Assembly: GCA_902594875.1 (NCBI GenBank)
Contig: CACJNU010000005.1
Coordinates: 1-64,000, forward strand
From: an uncultured Prochlorococcus sp.
GTDB taxonomy: Bacteria; Cyanobacteriota; Cyanobacteriia; PCC-6307; Cyanobiaceae
DNA: 64,000 nucleotides
Reading direction: 5' to 3'
Below the pieces are notes generated by a model that was not told where the DNA came from, did no database searches, and was given only the letters and a program-made list of their open reading frames with translations. Positions within the stretch are counted from its first letter, which is position 1, and the number at the start of each line of letters is the position of its first letter. The translations under genes and the position numbers were made by a program. Positions 57,690 through 64,000 of the stretch are shown here, piece by piece.

Positions 57690-57716
57690 TTGAAAAATTT
57701 CTTAATCAGATACAAT
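57690..57716 (+). promoter_or_regulatory. Candidate promoter upstream of yihY-like gene
   Basis: TTGAAA and TACAAT hexamers are 15 bases apart, a short but usable spacing, and the -10 ends 22 bases before the TTG start. Identified by eye in AT-rich sequence, so chance similarity is possible. Confidence 0.3.
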
Positions 57717-57738
57717 AAAAAATAAATAAAGTAAATAT

Positions 57739-58662
57739 TTGAAGAAAATTAATATGCAGCGAAGTTCAACATGGATACTGAAAAGTTTATGGGGAGCTTG
57801 TGAGCGATGGAGCAAATCTGATTGTGTTGATTTAAGCGCTGCATTTGCATACTACACACTTCAATCATTTTTTCCTATTCTTCTAATTTCTCTTTCTATA
57901 GCTTCATGGTTCTTAGGAAAACAAGAGGGGTTAGATCAACAAATAATTTCTATTGCTGCGCAACTTTTACCTCCTTCAGTAGTTGATTTAGTAGAAACTA
58001 CATTATTTAATTTGATAGATCAAGGTTTTGGGGCAGGTATTCTAGGTGCTATGTTTTTGCTTTTTACAGCAGGCAATGCATATCTATCTCTTCAAAGAGG
58101 TTCAGATAGGCTTTGGGAAGACGAAATTCCTTCTAAGAAAGTAAATGCTGCGTGGAGAGTACAAGCTTCTAAGTTTCTCAGAAATAGAGTTGAAGCCTTT
58201 TTAATAGTATTCATTATTGGTTTTTTAATGGTATTAGATCAGATTAGTGCAAATCTTAGAATGATCCCAAGTAATGTTTTAGAAAATCTTTCAAAATCTA
58301 ATAATCTTTTTTCTGATTTATTATTAAAGTTGCCGCTGTTACAAGTTGGTCAGTTTGCAATACCACTAATGGGATTTTCTTTAATGGCTCTTTTATTACA
58401 AGCTCTATTACCTAGTAGAAAAGTTCCTTTAAAACCTCTTTTACCTGGATCTTTTCTTATTGGAATTGGTCTAACCACTTTAAACCTAGCAGTAAGTAAA
58501 AGTATTTTGTCACTTGGAGCAAGATTTCAAGCATATGGTTTTATTGGAGGTTTTCTTGTACTTACTTTGTGGGTATGGCTATTAGGAGTGATTTTATATT
58601 TTGGACAGTGCTGGAGCGTAGTTATTGCTAATATGACTTTAGTTAATAAAAAAAGATATTAG
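57739..58662 (+). CDS. YihY/BrkB-family membrane protein
   Basis: A 307-residue protein of the YihY/BrkB (formerly wrongly 'RNase BN') family with about six transmembrane segments. Seen are DLSAAFAYYTLQSFFPILLISLSIASWFLG, AGILGAMFLLFTAGNAYLSLQRGSDRLW and QAYGFIGGFLVLTLWVWLLGVILYFGQCWSV. The family is a putative transporter or lipid-linked exporter of unknown substrate. The start in the track is TTG; ATG at 57754 is an alternative that loses five residues. Confidence 0.82.
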   Translation: MKKINMQRSSTWILKSLWGACERWSKSDCVDLSAAFAYYTLQSFFPILLISLSIASWFLGKQEGLDQQIISIAAQLLPPSVVDLVETTLFNLIDQGFGAGILGAMFLLFTAGNAYLSLQRGSDRLWEDEIPSKKVNAAWRVQASKFLRNRVEAFLIVFIIGFLMVLDQISANLRMIPSNVLENLSKSNNLFSDLLLKLPLLQVGQFAIPLMGFSLMALLLQALLPSRKVPLKPLLPGSFLIGIGLTTLNLAVSKSILSLGARFQAYGFIGGFLVLTLWVWLLGVILYFGQCWSVVIANMTLVNKKRY

Positions 58663-58679
58663 ATATAAATAAAATTAAG

Positions 58680-59021
58680 ATGTATTATTTTCTTAAGACT
58701 AATAAGAATTTTTTCATATATTCATTATTGATACTTATTGTTATTCCAGTTTTTGGATTAAACTTTCTCATAAGCTTTCTTGGTAATATCCTACTCTTAT
58801 TATTTTTAATTACTCTACTTTTAATAATTTTAGTATTTATGGGTTTTAACTATTACAAATCAAAAATTAATACATGTAAAAGTTGTGGATCAATATCATT
58901 AGGATTAAGTGAAACCTGCATGAATTGTGGAGCAAATCTAGAAAGTATCAAAAATAATAATCAACTTAATAAAAAGCCTAGTGAAAGTACCATTGAAGTG
59001 AAAGCAGAAGAAGTAAATTAA
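58680..59021 (+). CDS. Membrane protein with C-terminal zinc ribbon, 113 aa
   Basis: Two hydrophobic helices (FFIYSLLILIVIPVFGLNFLISFLGNILLLLFLITLLLIILVFMGFNYY) are followed by a zinc-ribbon-like CKSCGSISLGLSETCMNCGAN with two CxxC knuckles, then a charged tail. No family recognised. It follows yihY by 17 bp on the same strand and could act with it. Its stop is 4 bp from the convergent HLIP stop. Confidence 0.7.
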   Translation: MYYFLKTNKNFFIYSLLILIVIPVFGLNFLISFLGNILLLLFLITLLLIILVFMGFNYYKSKINTCKSCGSISLGLSETCMNCGANLESIKNNNQLNKKPSESTIEVKAEEVN

Positions 59022-59025
59022 AATA

Positions 59026-59172
59026 CTAACCTATTCCAATTTGTCGAAGAATACTTTGTCCAGTTATTAATTCAGTTCCAAGACCAATCAAAATACCCAT
59101 CATTGCCATACGGCCATTCCAGGTTTCAGCAAAGTTTACAAAGCCAAATCTTGGTTGATTGTCATTATTCAT
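59026..59172 (-). CDS. hli: High-light-inducible protein (HLIP), 48 aa
   Basis: Too short for the ORF track. The minus-strand frame encodes a 48-residue single-helix chlorophyll a/b-binding-like protein: NDNQPRFGFVNFAETWNGRMAMMGILIGLGTELITGQSIL. The ETWNGRMAMMG core is the ExxNGRxAMxG signature of HLIPs, whose Glu and Asn bind chlorophyll. Such proteins protect photosystems and bind free chlorophyll in high light; RpaB and HLR1 sites control many of them, but no clear HLR1 box was seen upstream. Confidence 0.88.
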   Translation of the reverse strand: MNNDNQPRFGFVNFAETWNGRMAMMGILIGLGTELITGQSILRQIGIG

Positions 59173-59240
59173 AATTAACTAATTTACACATCAAATATTT
59201 TAACGTTTTAAGGAAGAATTTATGATAAATAATAAATTAT

Positions 59241-59624
59241 TTATTTAACATGTCTTGCACCATCAACAGGACGATACACATCTCCAGTTAATTCCTCATA
59301 GACAATAGCTGGCAATCCTGTATCAAACATTGTTTGCAATGCCTCTTTTAACATAGGATTCCAACCGCCAGTACTAACTTTTCCATGTCTTACAGTCCAG
59401 TCCCAAGTCCCGTGAAGATCTCTGGGTAATCTACCTTCTCTATCTCTTCGAGCGACTAAGTCTAAAGATTCAATTAAACCAACAATAACTGGATTTTTAC
59501 CGTAAGAAGGAGTAAGGCTTAGTTCAAGTCTAACTGGATCTTCTTTTACCATCTTTAAACGAAATCTTGGTGGCAACTTAAGGGATCTGATTACCGCTGA
59601 GACAATTTTTGTTCTTAATTCCAA
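59241..59624 (-). CDS. Conserved-looking basic protein, 127 aa, unknown
   Basis: I do not recognise a family. The protein has a short helix (KIVSAVIRSLKLPPRFRLKM), beta-rich stretches (VRLELSLTPSYGKNPVIVGLIESLDLVARRD) and the WDWTVRHGKVSTGGWNPMLKEALQTMFDTGLPAIVYEELTGDVY block. Its residue use (Arg, Pro, Gly, Trp) is richer than its Lys/Ile/Asn-rich neighbours, suggesting a strongly constrained core protein. No signal peptide or membrane helix. Start is TTG at 59624, with the DUF2973-like gene 23 bp upstream. Confidence 0.75.
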   Translation of the reverse strand: MELRTKIVSAVIRSLKLPPRFRLKMVKEDPVRLELSLTPSYGKNPVIVGLIESLDLVARRDREGRLPRDLHGTWDWTVRHGKVSTGGWNPMLKEALQTMFDTGLPAIVYEELTGDVYRPVDGARHVK

Positions 59625-59647
59625 TTTTTTTCCTAAATGTAATTTGA

Positions 59648-59911
59648 TTAATCAGTTGTCGAACCTTTTTCTTCTAATGTAGGATCATTGTCATTTGAAA
59701 ATCTAACTGTTAAGAGTTCCTCTTCTGTTATATTTCCTGATTTATCTAAAAGTTCTGGGTGGATTGTGTACTTTTTTTGTTTAAAACTGGAAGTACTGAA
59801 ACGTTTATTTTTATTATCAGATATACCCCAACCATTAGACATTACTTTAAATGCTTTCCAAACTAAATAAGTTAAGGCCGCAGAATATATGATTGGAAAT
59901 AGAATAGACAT
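59648..59911 (-). CDS. DUF2973-like membrane protein, 87 aa
   Basis: One N-terminal hydrophobic helix (ILFPIIYSAALTYLVWKAF) leads to a soluble tail with KYTIHPELLDKSGNITEEELLTVRFS. The HPELLD segment is what I recall as the landmark of the cyanobacterial DUF2973 family. Function unknown. It precedes the 127-aa gene on the minus strand and is divergent from htrA across 135 bp. Confidence 0.65.
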   Translation of the reverse strand: MSILFPIIYSAALTYLVWKAFKVMSNGWGISDNKNKRFSTSSFKQKKYTIHPELLDKSGNITEEELLTVRFSNDNDPTLEEKGSTTD

Positions 59912-60046
59912 CGAACTTATAAATTAAGTTGTTATATGTTTAATATAATAGCCCGAAAAAAAGAAATTTAGCTATTTTCACTTATTAAATTATTCTCTAG
60001 ATTCAAATTATTTGGATAGTGGTTATATTTAAATTACACTTATACT

Positions 60047-61204
60047 ATGTTTACATCTTTCGAGGAACATAAAAAATCAAAATTGAAAAGATACATTCAA
60101 AAGCTGTTAATAATCTCATCATTTATTACAGTGGGCTTTACTTGTAATGCAAAAGTCATATCCCAACCATTAATTAAACCAAAAATTAATGAAGTTGATT
60201 TATATTCAAACAAATCTTTTATAACTAAAGCTGTAGAAAGAACCGGTGCAGCTGTAGTGACAATTGATACTCAAAGATATATTAAAAAAAGAAAATTTCC
60301 TAGAAATTCTCAACCATTGCTAGACCCATATTTTGAAAGATTTTTTGGATTAGATTTACCTGATGACAATCGACCAAGAATAGAGCAAAGCCAAGGCAGT
60401 GGATTTATATTTGCTGATGGACTGATAATGACCAATGCTCATGTTGTGAATGAATCAGATAAGGTGATTGTAGGTTTAACCAATGGCAAAAAAGTAGAGG
60501 CAAAACTTATAGGACAAGACTTTTTTACTGATTTAGCTGTGCTAAAAATTGAAGGGAAAGGACCTTGGCCAAAAGCAAAATTAGGCAATTCGGCAAAGAT
60601 TAAAGTCGGTGATTGGGCAATAGCAGTTGGAAATCCATTCGGATTGGAAAACACAGTTACCCTTGGAATTATTAGTAATTTAAATAGAAACGTCACTCAA
60701 TTAGGAATATATGATAAAAAACTTGAATTGATTCAAACAGACGCTGCTATTAATCCTGGCAATTCTGGAGGTCCACTATTGAATAGCGAAGGAGAAGTAA
60801 TTGGAATTAATACCTTGATAAGATCTGGCCCAGGAGCTGGTTTGAGTTTTGCAATCCCAATTAATAAAGCTAAGGAAATTGCCTATCAACTTATAAAAAA
60901 TGGAAAAGTGATACATCCTATGATTGGGATTAGCTTAATAGAAGAAAGTAATTCTAAGAGAAAAAATAATTTCGTTAAAGTTGGATATGTAGTACCTAAT
61001 AGTCCAGCTGAAAAGAGTGGAATAATGATAGAAGATATTATATTAAAAGTCGGTAATAAAGATATTGAAACAGCGTCTGACGTCATAGATCAAATAAGTA
61101 AAAATGGTATTAATAAAAAAATAGATATTTTATTAAAGCGTAGAAATAAATTGATTAAATTAAAAGTAATACCAACTGATATAACTAATCTAGAAAATAA
61201 CTAA
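60047..61204 (+). CDS. htrA: HtrA/Deg-family serine protease with PDZ domain
   Basis: Periplasmic or lumenal quality-control protease. The 385-residue protein has an N-terminal hydrophobic segment (LLIISSFITVGFTCNA) likely to be a signal or anchor, then the catalytic triad His132 (MTNAHVVNESD), Asp162 (FFTDLAVLKI) and Ser240 (NPGNSGGPL), and a C-terminal PDZ domain from about 280 (GYVVPNSPAEKSGIMIEDIILKVGNKDIETASDV). Three cyanobacterial paralogues exist (HtrA, HhoA, HhoB); which this is cannot be settled here. A TTG at 60083 would give a shorter signal peptide. Confidence 0.92.
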   Translation: MFTSFEEHKKSKLKRYIQKLLIISSFITVGFTCNAKVISQPLIKPKINEVDLYSNKSFITKAVERTGAAVVTIDTQRYIKKRKFPRNSQPLLDPYFERFFGLDLPDDNRPRIEQSQGSGFIFADGLIMTNAHVVNESDKVIVGLTNGKKVEAKLIGQDFFTDLAVLKIEGKGPWPKAKLGNSAKIKVGDWAIAVGNPFGLENTVTLGIISNLNRNVTQLGIYDKKLELIQTDAAINPGNSGGPLLNSEGEVIGINTLIRSGPGAGLSFAIPINKAKEIAYQLIKNGKVIHPMIGISLIEESNSKRKNNFVKVGYVVPNSPAEKSGIMIEDIILKVGNKDIETASDVIDQISKNGINKKIDILLKRRNKLIKLKVIPTDITNLENN

Positions 61205-61209
61205 AAGAT

Positions 61210-61353
61210 TTAATTATCATTCTGTTTAAGTATTTCCACACACCTAGAAATACATCTACCATCCCTTATATCACAGGTAGTAATGCATTCAAAATAACTT
61301 TCAATAGGATCAGAAATTCGAAAATTTTTTTCTTGAAAATCGTAATTTTTCAT
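61210..61353 (-). CDS. 47-aa twin-CX3C protein
   Basis: Too short for the ORF track. The minus-strand frame encodes MKNYDFQEKNFRISDPIESYFECITTCDIRDGRCISRCVEILKQNDND-like protein ending in NDN. Cysteines 23, 27, 34 and 38 form two CX3C motifs on what looks like two helical turns (twin CX3C), suggesting paired disulfides or a metal site. I recall similar small proteins in Prochlorococcus and Synechococcus. It converges on htrA with 5 bp between stops. Confidence 0.65.
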   Translation of the reverse strand: MKNYDFQEKNFRISDPIESYFECITTCDIRDGRCISRCVEILKQNDN

Positions 61354-61463
61354 TTAAATTATTAAAACTTATTTTTGTATTTTAAGATTAATCAAGAAAG
61401 GTGAAGTATGTAAAGATAAATGAGTGATCTTACTTAGCCAAATGTAAATTTTATTAAAAGTAG

Positions 61464-63092
61464 TCAAATCTTTTTATGGCTTTGAGTTTTTTCTAAAAAA
61501 TATTCGTAATTACCATCGTATGAAAATAACTTTGAATCTTTAATTTCGACAATTCTATTTGCAATCTTTGAAATAAAATACCTATCATGAGAAATAATTA
61601 ATAATGAACCTTTATAATTTTTAATTGCTAATTCTAAGTTTTCCTTAGATTGCAGATCTAAATGATTAGTTGGCTCATCCAAAAGAAGAAAATTACTAGG
61701 ATTAATAATCATGAGCGCCAATGCTAATCTTGCTTTTTCTCCCCCACTGAGTTGTTTAATATATTTAAAAACAGTTTCATTTTGAAAGCCAAACCCCCCT
61801 AAAAATGTTCTAACTTTTTTTTGGGACCACTCTGGAGACTTATTAAATATTAAATCAATAACCCTTTCGTCAAGTGAAAGTGCTTCAGCCTGATTCTGTT
61901 CATAATAGCTAGTAATTATATTATGTTTACCAAGATTAATTTCTCCAATTTCAGGAGATATTTTTTTCATAATAATTTTAAGCAATGTAGATTTGCCGCA
62001 GCCATTAGGTCCCAAAATTGCTATTTTCTCACCAGAAGAAATCTTTAAATTAATATCTAAAAAAAGAATTTTATCCTCGAAACTATGAGATAAATTTTTG
62101 ATATTTAGAACTAATTTTCCTGAGCGAGGGCACTCTGGAAAATTAAAAACAGGACTTTTTGATTTTGCTATAGGAGCCTCAATTTTAGAAATCTTTTTTA
62201 ATTGTTTTTCTCTACTCTTTGCTTGAGAACTTCTAGTTGCACTAGCTCTAAATCTATCTATATACCTCTTCTGTAACTCAATTTCTTTTTGTTGTAATTG
62301 ATATGCCTTATTTTGTGATTCTTCATTCAAAGATTTCTGTTCGACAAAAAAAGAATAGTTCCCATTGTATGTTTCAGATGTTCCTCTATCTACAAAAATT
62401 ATTTTTTTACATAATTTATCTAAAAAATATCTATCATGGCTGATTATTATGACTGCAATTTTAAGCGATGATAGATATTCTTCCAACCAAAAAATAGTTT
62501 CTAAATCTAAATGATTGGTTGGTTCATCCAGTAAAAGTAAATCAGGTTTTTGTAAGATTATTTTTCCAAGTGCAACTTTCATCTGCCAACCACCTGAAAA
62601 ATTGCCAACTAATTTATCAGCATCTTCTATAGAAAAGCCTAATTTTGGTAATATCTTTTCTACATCAGATTGCATTTTATAACCACCTAATGCTTCAAAT
62701 TTTGCTTGATATTTTGCAAGTTGATTTACAAATATTTCAAGTTCATCGGAATTTCTTTTTATATCCAACAATTTCATTTTATTCTCAATTTCTAAAAGTT
62801 TAATAGCAACAATTTGTATATCTTTAAAAGAACTTTCTAATTCTTGTCTCACTGAAAAATTCAAATTACAATCAAACTCTTGCTTTAAATGGGCAATTTT
62901 GGGATTTCCCTCTTTGATGATCGTTCCACTTGTTTGCTCTTCCTCTCCAATTAAAATCTTAAATTGGGTTGATTTACCTGCACCATTAGAACCAACTAAA
63001 CCAACTTTTTCTCCTTTCTTAATCTCCCAACTGATATTTTTTAAAACAACATCTGTAGAATAAATTTTGCTTACACCTTCAAATCTAATCAC
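61464..63092 (-). CDS. ABC-F ATPase (translation factor type)
   Basis: A 542-residue soluble protein with two ABC cassettes: Walker A VGSNGAGKSTQFK with FSGGWQMKVALGKI and LLLLDEPTNHLD in the first; LGPNGCGKSTLLK with LSGGEKARLALALMI and FLLLDEPTNHLD in the second. Between them is the basic linker (RASATRSSQAKSREKQLKKI) of ABC-F proteins such as Uup and EttA, which act on ribosomes. No membrane domain. Start is GTG at 63092. It is divergent from the 60-aa gene. Confidence 0.93.
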   Translation of the reverse strand: MIRFEGVSKIYSTDVVLKNISWEIKKGEKVGLVGSNGAGKSTQFKILIGEEEQTSGTIIKEGNPKIAHLKQEFDCNLNFSVRQELESSFKDIQIVAIKLLEIENKMKLLDIKRNSDELEIFVNQLAKYQAKFEALGGYKMQSDVEKILPKLGFSIEDADKLVGNFSGGWQMKVALGKIILQKPDLLLLDEPTNHLDLETIFWLEEYLSSLKIAVIIISHDRYFLDKLCKKIIFVDRGTSETYNGNYSFFVEQKSLNEESQNKAYQLQQKEIELQKRYIDRFRASATRSSQAKSREKQLKKISKIEAPIAKSKSPVFNFPECPRSGKLVLNIKNLSHSFEDKILFLDINLKISSGEKIAILGPNGCGKSTLLKIIMKKISPEIGEINLGKHNIITSYYEQNQAEALSLDERVIDLIFNKSPEWSQKKVRTFLGGFGFQNETVFKYIKQLSGGEKARLALALMIINPSNFLLLDEPTNHLDLQSKENLELAIKNYKGSLLIISHDRYFISKIANRIVEIKDSKLFSYDGNYEYFLEKTQSHKKI

Positions 63093-63164
63093 TGTTTTAA
63101 AAATAGAATTAACAAAATCTTTGGCTTATTTACTAAAAAATATTTTGTGGAATAAAATTAAATC

Positions 63165-63347
63165 ATGAAAAGAATAGAACAAATTGTAGTGATTTTCATA
63201 GCTGCAGCTCTTGCAATTCCAAGTTATTGGTTTTTTTGGACTTTGGCTGGTGGAGGCGGCTATAACAAAAGAATAAAACCTACTCCTAATCCTAATCCAA
63301 ATAATAATTATTCGAAACCTTTTCCTAAAGGCCTCCTCGAGCCTTAA
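63165..63347 (+). CDS. Small single-helix membrane protein, 60 aa
   Basis: MKRIEQIVVIFIAAALAIPSYWFFWTLAGGGGYNKRIKPTP: one transmembrane helix, a Gly-rich turn, and a Pro/Asn-rich hydrophilic tail (PTPNPNPNNNYSKPFPKGLLEP). No known function. The reading frame uses native codons and the tail overlaps the convergent 76-aa gene by 23 bp, which supports it as a real gene rather than a shadow. The ABC-F gene is divergent upstream. Confidence 0.6.
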   Translation: MKRIEQIVVIFIAAALAIPSYWFFWTLAGGGGYNKRIKPTPNPNPNNNYSKPFPKGLLEP

Positions 63348-63555
63348 TTAACCACATTTTAGTTGCCTCATCATCAATAGTACTCAAATATTCAATAACC
63401 TCTTCTTTAGTCACAGAAATATTTAACTCGTTGCCAATATCGCATATTTTATCTAAGGCTTTTTTGGGATTAGTTAAAGCTGTCATAAAAAGACTTTTTT
63501 TCTTTTTGGAATCGTTCGCTATTAACTTATAGAGCTTTTCAGCATTACTGGACAT
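63325..63555 (-). CDS. Nif11-domain-like small protein, 76 aa
   Basis: A helical protein: SSNAEKLYKLIANDSKKKKSLFMTALTNPKKALDKICDIGNELNISVTKEEVIEYLSTIDDEATKMWLIKARGGL. The segment around DICDIGNELNISVTKEEVIEYL resembles the Nif11 fold seen in nitrogen-fixation proteins and in leader peptides of prochlorosin-type lanthipeptides. It ends with a GG followed by Leu and no cysteine-rich core, so it is unlikely to be a lanthipeptide precursor. Overlaps the convergent 60-aa gene by 23 bp. Confidence 0.5.
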   Translation of the reverse strand: MSSNAEKLYKLIANDSKKKKSLFMTALTNPKKALDKICDIGNELNISVTKEEVIEYLSTIDDEATKMWLIKARGGL

Positions 63556-63589
63556 GTTTTTAAAATCTATTTATTAATAGATTATTACT

Positions 63590-63928
63590 TCAAGCTACAT
63601 TTTGTTCACTATATTTATTATTAGATAAATCATTATCTACATCTTTTATCTCTTTTGCAGAAGCATCTGCCATACTTCTTGCATCTAAACATAAAACTTT
63701 TCTTAGTTTCGCAAAATTAGCTGCGTGAGATTTTCTACCATCTTTTTGAGCATAATACTCAGACTGCTGAAGAATATGGTGAAGATGAGTTAACAAATAT
63801 GGACTAATTACCGCTGATACCAAAACGTCACTATTTTCATTATCTTGAGAATCAGAATTGACTAATCTTTTTTTCGGTTTATCAATTATCGACCTTTTAG
63901 GAGAATCAATTTTTCTTGAATTTTTCAT
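63590..63928 (-). CDS. Hypothetical protein, 112 aa
   Basis: I do not recognise a family. The N-terminus is basic and Ser/Asp-rich (MKNSRKIDSPKRSIIDKPKKR) and likely disordered; the middle (VSAVISPYLLTHLHHILQQSEYYAQKDGRKSHAANFAKLRKVL) looks helical, and the tail is acidic and Asn-rich. ATG at 63928 is preferred to the track TTG at 63943. No transmembrane helix. It is 34 bp upstream of the Nif11-like gene on the same strand. Confidence 0.6.
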   Translation of the reverse strand: MKNSRKIDSPKRSIIDKPKKRLVNSDSQDNENSDVLVSAVISPYLLTHLHHILQQSEYYAQKDGRKSHAANFAKLRKVLCLDARSMADASAKEIKDVDNDLSNNKYSEQNVA

Positions 63929-64000
63929 GGGACAATAAAACAATTAATTGATACGGATATAAATTTCCTTACTAATAATATACACAAAGATAGTATCCTT

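Noticed and set aside
63325-63555. Lanthipeptide (prochlorosin) precursor
   Set aside because: The Nif11-like body ends in GGL without a Cys/Ser/Thr core, and no LanM enzyme or transporter is in the window.

Overview
The window reads as a chromosomal segment of a very AT-rich, streamlined marine cyanobacterium, most likely a high-light-adapted Prochlorococcus. The basis is the gene content and packing: cyanobacterial NDH-1 genes (ndhA/I/G/E, ndhD, ndhF, ndhM, ndhO), plant-type carotenoid genes (pds/crtP, zds/crtQ, crtB, Z-ISO), the photosynthesis regulators RpaA, RpaB, PedR and RbcR, assembly factors Ycf3 and Ycf34, a minimal high-light-inducible protein, and small picocyanobacterial proteins. 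Intergenic gaps are mostly under 150 bp. No sequence comparison was run; names rest on recognised motifs and family resemblance, and the clade cannot be fixed.

Layout: 1-9 kb holds a gene tail, citrate synthase, ndhAIGE with NAD kinase and a CYTH protein, a 48-aa protein convergent with PedR, metF, a sugar-phosphate nucleotidyltransferase and scpA. 9-18 kb holds ndhD-ndhF, Z-ISO (NnrU-like), rbcR, a DUF3172-like gene, ndhM, pds and crtB. 18-32 kb holds an RRM protein, cca head-to-head with ycf34, tsaB, the rpaB-plsX-fabH-fabD-plsC lipid run, radA, ycf3, a copper P-type ATPase, tmk, holB and rpaA. 32-34 kb is the loosest stretch, with one small hypothetical gene and tRNA-Asn with a clear terminator. 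34-45 kb holds an orphan ABC ATPase with a UPF0367-type protein, cysteine synthase, a J-domain protein, ndhO, an epimerase-like protein, an LpxB-like protein, an A-type Fe-S carrier, zds, an SRPBCC protein, hemD, rbfA and small photosynthesis-associated unknowns. 45-64 kb holds aroK, a tandem-domain PTPS followed by a RibD-like reductase, DUF4346-like and PetL-like genes, rimO, a VKOR-thioredoxin fusion, nadB, a PDZ/radical-SAM protein, a TolC-like porin, an inositol-monophosphatase-type enzyme, YihY, an HLIP, HtrA, an ABC-F ATPase and several tiny ORFs, three of which are absent from the ORF track (the 48-aa, PetL-like, HLIP and twin-CX3C genes were found by reading the sequence).

Together these are core housekeeping and phototrophy genes: cyclic/respiratory electron flow (NDH-1, PetL), carotenoid synthesis from GGPP to the poly-cis lycopene stage, fatty acid and phospholipid initiation, and light/redox gene control. 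I saw no insertion sequence, prophage, CRISPR array, rRNA or obvious genomic island. The most interesting points are a repetitive amphipathic N-terminal extension on PlsX, a tandem pterin synthase whose first domain has lost a catalytic His, divergent genes whose start codons are one base apart, and a 47-aa twin-CX3C protein.
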